A stretch of DNA of 64,000 bases from Sphingomonas sp. BGYR3 (GTDB lineage Bacteria; Pseudomonadota; Alphaproteobacteria; Sphingomonadales; Sphingomonadaceae), in assembly GCF_025153455.1 (NCBI RefSeq), contig NZ_JANZNT010000002.1:496001-560000 (forward strand). Direction: 5' to 3'. The translations under genes were made by a program, and so were the position numbers. The notes beneath the pieces were generated by a model. The model made no database searches. It was not told the DNA's origin and saw nothing but the letters and a program-made list of their open reading frames with translations. Shown in pieces: positions 42,754 to 51,474 of the stretch. The number at the start of each line of letters is the position of its first letter. The first letter of the stretch is position 1.

Positions 42754-43374
42754 ATGGATGACGATGCGCAACGCACCGCGCTGGCCCGGTTGATCGATGC
42801 CAGCGGCGAAAGCCTGACCGCCCTGTCGCGGTTGATCGGGCGCAACGACGCCTATCTTCAGCAATATCTGCGGCGCGGTTCGCCCCGCCGTTTGCCAGAG
42901 GCGGAGCGGGGGCGGCTTGCCCGGTATCTGAGCGTGCCCGAATCGGCATTGGGCGGGCCGGTCGTCCCCGCTGCGGTCGCGGTGCCGCGGCTCGATCTGG
43001 CGGCGGCGGCGGGGCGGGGCGCGCTGGCGGACGATGCGGCGATGCTGGCGATGACCAGCGTGCCTGCGGATCTGTTGCGCGCCCTTCGCCTCGATGCGGC
43101 AACGCTCGCCTTTCTGCGGGTACAGGGCGAATCGATGGAACCGTTGCTGGCGCCCGGCGACGAGATTCTGGTCAACCGCGCCGATCGCCGCATCACGCAT
43201 CAGCCCCGGTTGATGGTGGCGCGGGTGGACGGCGCGCTGGTGGTCAAACGGATCGCGCTTGCCCCGGCCGGGGTCCGGCTGATCAGCGAACACCCCGCCT
43301 GGCCGCCCGTCGATCTGGCCCCCGATGCGGTCGAACCGGTCGGCCGGGTGGTGTGGATGACGCGCCTGTTCTGA
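42754..43374 (+). CDS. S24-family (LexA/phage-repressor-like) transcriptional regulator
   Basis: A 206-aa protein with an N-terminal helix-turn-helix (TALARLIDASGESLTALSRLIGRNDAYLQQYL, residues 5-36) and a C-terminal S24 peptidase domain. The catalytic Ser is in FLRVQGESMEPLLAPGDEILVN and the Lys in GALVVKRIAL. The linker contains AAAAGRGAL, which has an Ala-Gly bond where such repressors self-cleave. It is not the classical LexA (its winged helix differs). It may respond to RecA or to another signal. The ATG at 42754 was preferred over the TTG at 42736. Confidence 0.85.
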   Translation: MDDDAQRTALARLIDASGESLTALSRLIGRNDAYLQQYLRRGSPRRLPEAERGRLARYLSVPESALGGPVVPAAVAVPRLDLAAAAGRGALADDAAMLAMTSVPADLLRALRLDAATLAFLRVQGESMEPLLAPGDEILVNRADRRITHQPRLMVARVDGALVVKRIALAPAGVRLISEHPAWPPVDLAPDAVEPVGRVVWMTRLF

Positions 43375-43484
43375 CGGCGTTGCCCCCGCAAATGGTGAAT
43401 GCGCCGCTTACCCTGTCTCTGCACCAGCCGCGCAGGGTTTTGCATTACGGGGCATGACCAACGAAAAAACAGCCAAGGCGCCTC

Positions 43485-43697
43485 ATGCACGACCTGTTCT
43501 ACCTGTCCGATCCCGGCGAAGTTGCCATGGCTCAGGACCTGATCCGCGAATTTGGCGAGGATGCGGGGTTCGAAGCGGCGGAACGGGCGGATCACAGCCG
43601 GACGGTGGGCAATTACCTGCACTTCTGCCGCTGGCGTCAGATCGAGCGGCTGATCCTGGTGCTCGGCAATCCGGTGGCGGTGGGCACCATCCACTGA
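43485..43697 (+). CDS. Small conserved-type hypothetical protein
   Basis: A 70-aa soluble protein (MHDLFYLSDPGEVAMAQDLI...NYLHFCRWRQIERLILVLGNPVAVGTIH). The spread of hydrophobic and charged residues and the coding-like third positions support a real gene; CAAGG lies upstream of the ATG. The first half is helical and acidic. No family recognised. It is between the S24 regulator and tamA, with gaps of about 100 bp each. Confidence 0.68.
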   Translation: MHDLFYLSDPGEVAMAQDLIREFGEDAGFEAAERADHSRTVGNYLHFCRWRQIERLILVLGNPVAVGTIH

Positions 43698-43793
43698 TAG
43701 CTGGGGCGCGGGCGCGGAAATGCGCCACAGTTGACCGGAAAAACGCCGCCAAGTCATTGTGAGGGCCTGCTGCTTGCGGCATGGATCGCCTTG

Positions 43794-45785
43794 ATGGCGT
43801 GCGTGGATCGCTTTTCGGCGGGTGGAATCGCCGCTGCATTGCTGCTGGCGATGGGCGGAACGACCGCGCATGCGCAGGACATTGCGCCGCCCGCACCGCC
43901 GCCGCCGCCGGTACCCGCTGCCCCCGGACCGGAACTGGACCCCGATTCGCCGATGGCCGACCTGCCCGATTTCGGGGTGGACTGGCCGGACCTCGCAACG
44001 CCGCTACCCGGTGAACAGGCGGATGCCACCGACCCCGATGCCGTGGTGGTCGAGGGCGCGGCCGAACGGCGCTATCGCTATGCGTTGCAGGGGGTGGACG
44101 GCATTGCCGACCCCCTGTTCCTGCAGCGCTTTCGCGAAGGGTCGGCGCTGGAGGCGCATGACGACGAACCGTCCAACGCCGCGCAGATCGAACGGCGCGC
44201 GCGGCAGGATGTGGAACTGCTCGACGAACTGATGCGCGCGGCCGGCTATTACGACGCCCGCGTCCGGCCGCGGATCGGCGCCGAAGCGGACACCATCCTG
44301 GTCACGCTCGATGTGACGCCGGGGCCGCGATACACGATCGATACGGTCGCCTTGCCCGGCCTGGACGCCGCCGGGCCGCGCGCCGACGAACTGCGCGGCG
44401 CACTGACCCTCAATCCCGGCGATCCGGTCGATGCCGACAAGGTTGTGGCGGCCGAGGACAAGCTGCGCACCACGATCGGCAGTCAGGGTTTCCCCTTTGC
44501 CGAGGTGGGGGAACCGGCGCTGGTCGTCGATCACGATACCCGCACGGCGACGCTGACCCTGGATGTTCAGCCCGGCGGCGAGCGGCGCTTCGGGCGGATC
44601 ATCACCACCAATGACCGCGTGTTCGATGGCGACCATGCCCAGGATATCGCCCGGTTCCGCCCCGGCCAGCTGTACAATGCCGCCGATGTCGATGATCTGG
44701 AGCGCGCGATCATTCAGACGGGCCTTGTCTCCTCGGTCAAGCTGACGCCGGTGGAGGGGGAGGCGCCCGGCACGGTCGATCTGTCGCTGGCCATGGAGCC
44801 AGCGCCGTTCCGCACCATCGGCGCGGAAATCGGCTATGGAACCGGCGAAGGCGCCCGGATCGAGGGCAACTGGACGCACCGCAATTTCGTAAAGCCGGAA
44901 GGCGCGCTGACGCTGCGCGGTGTGCTCGGCACGCTGGAACAGGTGGCGGCAACGACACTGCGGTTCAACAATTTCGGTCAGCGCGACCGCGTGCTGACCG
45001 TCGGCATCGCCGCCACGTCGCTGCGGCGAGAGGCGTTTCAGGCGACGGGGTTTCAGCTGTTCAGCACGCTGGAACGGCAATCGAACATCTTTTTTCAGAA
45101 ACCCTGGACCTGGTCGATCGGCACCGAACTGGTCGCCACCGATGAACGCGATACCATCGTGGGCACGGGCGAGTTTCGCCGGCGCACCTATTTCATCGGC
45201 GCGCTGCCGGCCAGCCTGACCTATGACGCATCGGATGACCTGCTCAATCCGACGCGCGGCTTTCGTCTCGGCGGACGGCTGAGCCCCGAAGTATCACTGT
45301 CCGGCAGCGTGTTCGGCTATGCCCGGCTGCAGCTCGACGCCAGCTATTATCAGCCGGTGAACGACACTCTGGTCGCCGCCGCCCGCGTCCGCATCGGATC
45401 GATCCTTGGCGCCCCGCGTGACGGCATTGCGCCATCGCGCCGTTATTATGCCGGGGGCGGCGCATCGGTGCGCGGATACGGATTTCAGGCGATCGGGCCG
45501 CGCGATCCCAATGGCGATCCGATCGGCGGCCTCAGCCTCACCGAATTCTCGCTGGAGGCGCGGGCAAAGGTGTGGGGCAATTTCGGTGCCGTCGCCTTTC
45601 TGGACGGCGGCAACATCTATACCGACACCTCGCCGGGGATCAGCGATTTCCGGTACGGGGCCGGGGTCGGCCTTCGCTATTATTCCAATTTCGGCCCGAT
45701 CCGCATCGATGTGGGCACGCCGCTCAATCCGCAGCCGGGCGACAGCCGCATCGCGGTCTATGTCTCGCTGGGGCAGGCCTTTTGA
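43794..45785 (+). CDS. tamA: TamA, outer-membrane translocation and assembly module
   Basis: An Omp85-family protein that, with TamB, helps insert outer-membrane proteins and move lipids. 663 aa from the ATG at 43794, which gives a clean signal peptide (FSAGGIAAALLLAMGGTTAHA); a TTG at 43731 is an alternative start. A Pro-rich linker follows, then POTRA domains (about residues 75-290) and a 16-strand barrel, with the Omp85 motif GGGASVRGYGFQAIGPRD. It ends in VYVSLGQAF with a terminal Phe (BAM signal). The stop overlaps the tamB TTG start. Confidence 0.93.
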   Translation: MACVDRFSAGGIAAALLLAMGGTTAHAQDIAPPAPPPPPVPAAPGPELDPDSPMADLPDFGVDWPDLATPLPGEQADATDPDAVVVEGAAERRYRYALQGVDGIADPLFLQRFREGSALEAHDDEPSNAAQIERRARQDVELLDELMRAAGYYDARVRPRIGAEADTILVTLDVTPGPRYTIDTVALPGLDAAGPRADELRGALTLNPGDPVDADKVVAAEDKLRTTIGSQGFPFAEVGEPALVVDHDTRTATLTLDVQPGGERRFGRIITTNDRVFDGDHAQDIARFRPGQLYNAADVDDLERAIIQTGLVSSVKLTPVEGEAPGTVDLSLAMEPAPFRTIGAEIGYGTGEGARIEGNWTHRNFVKPEGALTLRGVLGTLEQVAATTLRFNNFGQRDRVLTVGIAATSLRREAFQATGFQLFSTLERQSNIFFQKPWTWSIGTELVATDERDTIVGTGEFRRRTYFIGALPASLTYDASDDLLNPTRGFRLGGRLSPEVSLSGSVFGYARLQLDASYYQPVNDTLVAAARVRIGSILGAPRDGIAPSRRYYAGGGASVRGYGFQAIGPRDPNGDPIGGLSLTEFSLEARAKVWGNFGAVAFLDGGNIYTDTSPGISDFRYGAGVGLRYYSNFGPIRIDVGTPLNPQPGDSRIAVYVSLGQAF

Positions 45786-48700
45786 CCGAGGGGGCGGACA
45801 CCGCACCTGCGTCGACGGGGCAGCGGCAGGGCGTGCGCTGGGGCCGCTGGGTGCTGGCGGCGGTCGCGCTTATTCTCGTTGCGATCGCGGCACTGGCCCT
45901 GTGGATCGACACGCCGGGCGGGCATCGCGTTGTTGCCCAGCGGATCGGGATGCTGCGCCCGGCCAATGGCATCACCTATTCGGTGCAGCGGATCGAAGGG
46001 TCGCTGTTCGGCCGCGCCCGCATCTATGGTCTGGCGATCCGCGATCCAAAGGGACTGGTATTCTATGCGCCCCGCGCCGACCTCGACTGGCGGCCGCTGG
46101 CGGGGATCGCCAACCGGCTAGATATCCGGTCGCTCGTCATCCCGGAATCGGTGCTGCTGAAACTGCCCGAACCGACGCCGACCGGCCGACAGGGTCCCAT
46201 CTTGCCGGGGTTCGACATCGCCATCGCCCGGCTTCAGGCCGACCGCCTGCTGATCGGGCGGCGCGTTGCCGGGCGGGTGCGCGAAGGGATGCTGGCCGGC
46301 CGCGCCGATATCCGCGACGGCCGCGCGCTCGTTGATCTGACCGCGCTGGTCGCGGGCAGCGACCGGCTGCGCCTGCGGCTGGATGCAGAGCCGGATCGCG
46401 ACCGGTTCGATCTGGATGGCGTTGCGCTGGGCAGCGGCGACGGCATCCTCGCCCGGCTGACGGGCCTGAACCGGCCGGTCAGCGCGGCGGTGCGCGGCGA
46501 TGGCAGCTGGCAGCGGTGGCAGGGGGGCGCAGCCGTGCGGGCGGCAAACGTCCCGCTGGTTCAACTGTCCATCGCCAATCAAAGCGGCAATTTCCGCCTG
46601 AACGGCACCCTGGATCCTGCGCCGCTGATCGGATCGCGGGTCCGCGCGCTGTTCGCCCCGCGCGTGACCATGGTTGCCGCCGGCACGTTCCGCGCCCGCC
46701 GGATCGAGGGGCGGCTGAACCTGCGTTCCGATGCCCTGTCGGTGGAAAGCGAGGGCGGCGTCGACCTTCGCACCAGCGCCTTTCGCAACCTGCGCACCGT
46801 CGTCCGGCTGTCGCGGCCGGCGGCCCTGCTGCCCACCATGACGGGGACGCCCGTCGAACTTCGCCTGGTGCTGGACGGCGCCTTCGATACCGCCCGGTTC
46901 GATTACCGGCTGGCGGCGGAACGGGTGGCGTTCGGCAATACGGGGTTCGACCGGGTGCTGGCCGCGGGGCAGGGCCGGTTGTCCCGCACGCCGGTGACGG
47001 TGCCGATCCGCCTGTCCGCCGCGCGCGTGACGGGCGTGGGCGATGTGGCGGGCGGCATCCTGCGCAACCTGTCGGTCGATGGCGCGCTTCAGATTACCGG
47101 ACGCACCCTGACCGCCAGCGACCTGCGCGTCCGTTCGGACAAGCTGAACGCACGCGCCGGGCTGCTGGTCGATTTCCCCAGCGGCCGGTACGAGGTGATG
47201 CTGAACGGCGGTCTGACCCGGCTGCTGATCCCCGGCCTTGGCATTGTCGATGTGCAGTCGCGACTGTCCGTCGTTCCCGATCCGGGCGGCCGGGGCGTGC
47301 GCGTGGTCGGGCGCGGCGTGGCGCAGGTCCGCCGGTTCGACAACGCGTTCCTGCTGTCGTTGGCCAAGGGGCTGCCGCGCGTCGAAACCCTGCTGGAACG
47401 CGGCAATGACGGCGTCATCTATTTCCGCAGCGCCCGGCTGACCTCGCCCGGCCTGACCCTGTCCGGCAATGGCTATCGCCGCAATGACGGCACGTTCCAT
47501 ATCGAGGCGGCGGGCCGCCACGTCGATTACGGCCCGGTTCAGCTGGTGCTGGATGGCCCGATCCAGCGGCCCCGGATTCAGCTGAAACTGGCGCGGCCCG
47601 GCCTTGGCCTTGGGCTTGCCGGCGTCGATGCCACGCTCGATCCGACGGCGCAGGGGTTCGATTTCGCCGCGACGGGCCAGTCGCTCGCCGGCCGCTTTGC
47701 CAGCGATGGCGCGATCCTGCTGCCCCCCGGCGGCACGGCGCAGATCCGGTTCGACCGCATCGACGTCAGCGGCGGCCGGGCATCCGGCACGCTGTCCATC
47801 GTCTCCGGCGGGGTTCAGGGCGCGCTGGCGCTGGCCGGCGGCGGACTGACCGGCACCGCCAATTTCTCAGCTCCCGGCGGGGTTCAGCGGATCGACGGCA
47901 CGATCGAGGCGCGCGAGGCGCGGCTGGCCGATGCCTATGCCATCCGCCGCGGCCGCGCGACATTCGCCGTCGTGCTCAATCCCGGCGCGCCCAGTATTGA
48001 GGGCGACGTGCGCGCCTTTGGCGTGTCGAACGGCAGCCTGCGGATCGCCCGGCTTCAGGGAACGGCAAAGCTCGTGAATGGCGAGGGGCAGGTGCGCGCC
48101 ACCATCGCCGGTGCACGCGGGCGCGGGTTTGAAATCTCCACCGTCACCGACATCGCCGATGGCGTCTATCGCATCGGGCTGGAGGGGACCGTCGACCGCC
48201 GCCCGATCAAGCTGGATCAGCCCGCAGAGCTTCGGTTCACGCCCGATGGCTGGGTATTGTCGCGCAGCCGCCTGACCTTTGCCGGGGGCAGCACGACGAT
48301 CGGCGCGTCCAGCCAGGACGGGGCCGTTCGGGCCGATATCGCCGCATCGGCGCTGCCCCTGTCGCTGCTGGACATCGCCTATCCCGGCCTTGGCCTTGGC
48401 GGCACGGTGTCGGGCACGCTTGCCCTGACCGATCGGGGCGACGGGATGCCGACCGGGCGGATCGACGCCCGGGTGCGCGGCCTGACCCGGTCCGGACTGG
48501 TGCTGTCGTCCCGCGCGGTGGACATGGGGGTGACGGGCGTGCTGGACGGCGGCCGCGCCGCTGCCCGCGCCGTCATCGCCAGTGGCGGGCAGACGATCGG
48601 GCGCGCGCAGATGCGCCTGTCGCCGCTGTCGGGACGCGGCCCCCTGATGGATCAGGTGTTCGCCGCCCCGCTGTTCGCCCAGCTGCGCTATAGCGGCCCT

Positions 48701-49951
48701 GCCGACACGCTCTGGCGGCTGACCGGGCTTGAACTGTTCGACCTGACCGGCCCCGTCGCCATCGGTGCGGATATCGGCGGCACGCTGAACGATCCCGACA
48801 TTCGCGGCTCGCTCCGGGCCAATGGCTCGCGCATCGAAAGCGGGCTGACCGGCACGGCGCTGACCGACATTCAATCCACCGGCCGCTTCACCGGATCGCA
48901 GCTGCTGCTCGACCGGTTTCAGGCAAAAACGCGCGGCGATGGCCGGGTCAGCGGCACCGGCAGCTTCACCTTCTCCGCCCGCGGCTTTGCGTTCGACCTG
49001 AATGCAGAGGCGCAGAATGCGGAACTGATCAATCTCGACAATCTGGGTGCGCGGGTCACCGGGCCGATCCGCATCCGGTCCGACGGGTCGGGCGGCACGA
49101 TCAGCGGCGATGTGCGGCTGAACAGCGCCCGCTATCAGCTGGGCAATGCCGCCGCGACGGCAACGCCCCTGCCGCGCCTCAATGTGCGCGAAATCAACCT
49201 GCCCTTCGGCCGGGAGGAGGAGACGACCCCCATCGAGCCATGGCGGCTGGATATCCGCGCCCGCACCAACAACCTGGCCGTCACCGGCCTTGGCCTCGAC
49301 AGCATCTGGCGGGCGGACCTGGTCATCCGGGGGGAGCCGACCGACCCCGCCATTACGGGTGAGGCGACGCTGGACCGCGGCGATTACGAATTTGCCGGCC
49401 GCAGTTTCGAACTGGAGCGCGGCGTCATCCGCTTTGACGGACGCACGCCCGCCAATCCCTCGCTCGACATCGTGGCACAGGCGGATGCCGACAATCTCAA
49501 CGCCTCGATCCTGGTGCGCGGCAATGCGCTGCGGCCGGAAATCAGCTTTGCCTCGACCCCCGCGCTGCCGCAGGACGAACTGTTGTCCCGCCTGTTGTTC
49601 GGCACATCGATCACCAACCTGTCCGCGCCCGAGGCGCTTCAGCTGGCCGCCGCCGTCGCCGCGCTTCAGGGGGATGGCGGCGGGGGCCTGAACCCGATCA
49701 ACGCGGTGCGCTCGGCCATCGGCCTCGACCGGCTGCGCATCCTGCCCGCCGATCCGCAGACCGGCGCCGAAACCTCGATCGCCGCCGGCAAGTTCCTGAC
49801 CCGCCGCGCCTATGTCGAAATCATCACCGATGGTCAGGGATACAGCGCGACCAGGGCCGAATTCCGGCTGACCCGCTGGCTGTCGCTGCTCGGTTCGATC
49901 AGCACCATCGGGCGTCAGAGCGTCAACGTCCGCGTTCAGCGGGACTATTGA
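45782..49951 (+). CDS. tamB: TamB, translocation and assembly module inner-membrane-anchored protein
   Basis: A 1389-aa AsmA-like protein that spans the periplasm and pairs with TamA. Start is a TTG overlapping the tamA stop (TTGA), giving TEGADTAPASTGQRQGVRWGRWVLAAVALILVAI. One N-terminal membrane helix (about 22-42) is followed by over 1200 residues of repetitive beta-strand sequence and the TamB/DUF490 domain at the C-terminus, with LPQDELLSRLLFGTSITNLS and the ending VNVRVQRDY. The coupled start implies fixed stoichiometry with TamA. Confidence 0.94.
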   Translation: MTEGADTAPASTGQRQGVRWGRWVLAAVALILVAIAALALWIDTPGGHRVVAQRIGMLRPANGITYSVQRIEGSLFGRARIYGLAIRDPKGLVFYAPRADLDWRPLAGIANRLDIRSLVIPESVLLKLPEPTPTGRQGPILPGFDIAIARLQADRLLIGRRVAGRVREGMLAGRADIRDGRALVDLTALVAGSDRLRLRLDAEPDRDRFDLDGVALGSGDGILARLTGLNRPVSAAVRGDGSWQRWQGGAAVRAANVPLVQLSIANQSGNFRLNGTLDPAPLIGSRVRALFAPRVTMVAAGTFRARRIEGRLNLRSDALSVESEGGVDLRTSAFRNLRTVVRLSRPAALLPTMTGTPVELRLVLDGAFDTARFDYRLAAERVAFGNTGFDRVLAAGQGRLSRTPVTVPIRLSAARVTGVGDVAGGILRNLSVDGALQITGRTLTASDLRVRSDKLNARAGLLVDFPSGRYEVMLNGGLTRLLIPGLGIVDVQSRLSVVPDPGGRGVRVVGRGVAQVRRFDNAFLLSLAKGLPRVETLLERGNDGVIYFRSARLTSPGLTLSGNGYRRNDGTFHIEAAGRHVDYGPVQLVLDGPIQRPRIQLKLARPGLGLGLAGVDATLDPTAQGFDFAATGQSLAGRFASDGAILLPPGGTAQIRFDRIDVSGGRASGTLSIVSGGVQGALALAGGGLTGTANFSAPGGVQRIDGTIEAREARLADAYAIRRGRATFAVVLNPGAPSIEGDVRAFGVSNGSLRIARLQGTAKLVNGEGQVRATIAGARGRGFEISTVTDIADGVYRIGLEGTVDRRPIKLDQPAELRFTPDGWVLSRSRLTFAGGSTTIGASSQDGAVRADIAASALPLSLLDIAYPGLGLGGTVSGTLALTDRGDGMPTGRIDARVRGLTRSGLVLSSRAVDMGVTGVLDGGRAAARAVIASGGQTIGRAQMRLSPLSGRGPLMDQVFAAPLFAQLRYSGPADTLWRLTGLELFDLTGPVAIGADIGGTLNDPDIRGSLRANGSRIESGLTGTALTDIQSTGRFTGSQLLLDRFQAKTRGDGRVSGTGSFTFSARGFAFDLNAEAQNAELINLDNLGARVTGPIRIRSDGSGGTISGDVRLNSARYQLGNAAATATPLPRLNVREINLPFGREEETTPIEPWRLDIRARTNNLAVTGLGLDSIWRADLVIRGEPTDPAITGEATLDRGDYEFAGRSFELERGVIRFDGRTPANPSLDIVAQADADNLNASILVRGNALRPEISFASTPALPQDELLSRLLFGTSITNLSAPEALQLAAAVAALQGDGGGGLNPINAVRSAIGLDRLRILPADPQTGAETSIAAGKFLTRRAYVEIITDGQGYSATRAEFRLTRWLSLLGSISTIGRQSVNVRVQRDY

Positions 49952-50041
49952 TCGGCGGGTCCCACGTCCGCGCATCGCTGGACAGGCGGGGGCAACCTGC
50001 CATAGGCGCCCCGTTCCCATTCTCCTGCAACGCAAAGGATC

Positions 50042-51349
50042 ATGATCGTGACTGGCGACGTGCCGGCTTCGCTCGGCCTCGATTTCGGCACGACCAACAC
50101 GGTCGTTGCCCTGGCCAATGGACAGGGTGCGCCGCAACTTGTCCCCTTTGACGGGGAAGGGGCGGGCAGCGCCGTGTTCCGTTCCGCCCTGTGTTTCTGG
50201 GAGGATGAGGGCGCGTGGAAAGGGGTGGCGAGCGAGGCGGGGCCATGGGCGATCCACGAATATCTGCAATCCCCGCTCGACAGCCGCTTCGTGCAATCGT
50301 TCAAGACGGTTGCCGCCAGCCCGTTGTTCGAACGGGCGCAGATTTTCGGCCGCGCCTTCCGGTTCGAAGAGTTTGGCCGCACCTTCCTCAACCATCTGCG
50401 CAATCATGCCGGGGATCGGCTCGACCGGCTGCCGCCGCGCATCGTGGTGGGCAGGCCGGTGGAATATGCCGGATGGCGGCCGGACCCGGCGCTCGCCCGG
50501 CAACGCTATGACGCGATGCTGGATCAGTGGGGCACGCAAATCCATTATGTGTACGAACCGCTGGGCGCCGCATTCGGCTTTGCATCCCGGCTGGACAGGC
50601 CGACGACGCTGCTGGTTGCGGATTTCGGCGGCGGGACGACCGACTTTTCCGTCGTGCGCGTCGCAGAGCCTGGCCGCTCAAAGCGGTGCGAGCCGCTGGC
50701 GGCGGCGGGCATCGGCATTGCGGGCGATCATTTCGACAAACGGATCGTCGACAATCTCGTCCTGCCCCTGCTGGGCAAGGGCGGCCTTTATCGCTCGTTC
50801 GGCAAGGTGCTGGAAATTCCCGGCGGCTATTTCGGCGAGTTTTCCGACTGGTCCCGCCTTGCCCTGATGCGCAATCGCCGCACGCTGGACGAACTGCGCC
50901 GGTTACAGCGGGATGCCGTGGACCCTGCGCCCATCGGCCGGATGATCGCGCTGATCGAGCATGAACAGGGCTTCCCGCTGTACGAGGCGGTGGGCAGGGC
51001 CAAGCGCAACCTGTCGATGGCGGACGAAACGCGCTTCACCTTTGACGGCGGCGGGGTGCGCATCGACGTGCCGTTGACCCGCGGCCAGTTCGATCAATGG
51101 ATTGCGGGCGACCTCGACCGGATCGACGCGGCGATGATGTCCGCGTTGACCAAGGCTGGGGTGACGCCGGAACAGATCGATCGCGTGTTCCTGACCGGCG
51201 GCACGTCGCTGATCCCGGCGATCCGCGCGCGGTTCGAGGCGCGGTTCGGCGTGGAACGGATCGCGTCCGGCGATGAACTCACCTCCATCGCCAACGGGCT
51301 GGCGATGATCGGGCAAGAGGCCAATCCGGCGGAATGGAGCGCGGACTGA
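50042..51349 (+). CDS. Hsp70-family ATPase without substrate-binding domain (YegD-like)
   Basis: A 435-aa protein with the actin/Hsp70 nucleotide-binding fold: phosphate 1 GLDFGTTNTVVAL (residues 11-23), phosphate 2 VADFGGGTTDFSVVRV (about 194-209) and the adenosine motif VFLTGGTSLIPAIRARFE. It ends after the ATPase part and has no peptide-binding lid, as in YegD. No J-domain partner is adjacent. Client and function are unknown. It follows tamB by 90 bp on the same strand. Confidence 0.88.
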   Translation: MIVTGDVPASLGLDFGTTNTVVALANGQGAPQLVPFDGEGAGSAVFRSALCFWEDEGAWKGVASEAGPWAIHEYLQSPLDSRFVQSFKTVAASPLFERAQIFGRAFRFEEFGRTFLNHLRNHAGDRLDRLPPRIVVGRPVEYAGWRPDPALARQRYDAMLDQWGTQIHYVYEPLGAAFGFASRLDRPTTLLVADFGGGTTDFSVVRVAEPGRSKRCEPLAAAGIGIAGDHFDKRIVDNLVLPLLGKGGLYRSFGKVLEIPGGYFGEFSDWSRLALMRNRRTLDELRRLQRDAVDPAPIGRMIALIEHEQGFPLYEAVGRAKRNLSMADETRFTFDGGGVRIDVPLTRGQFDQWIAGDLDRIDAAMMSALTKAGVTPEQIDRVFLTGGTSLIPAIRARFEARFGVERIASGDELTSIANGLAMIGQEANPAEWSAD

Positions 51350-51474
51350 CCCCGAACCCCCGGGCGTGTCGCTGCGTCAAACGGCTGACAGCTCCTGTTC
51401 CGCTGCCATATGCTTGCCAACTCGCCTTTGATCGCACAGTGTGGATGGATAAACCATAATGTGGGAGTAGGGGT

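Noticed and set aside
47867..50545. 892-aa open frame antisense to tamB
   Set aside because: No recognisable domain and shadow-type composition; tamB on the plus strand is well supported.
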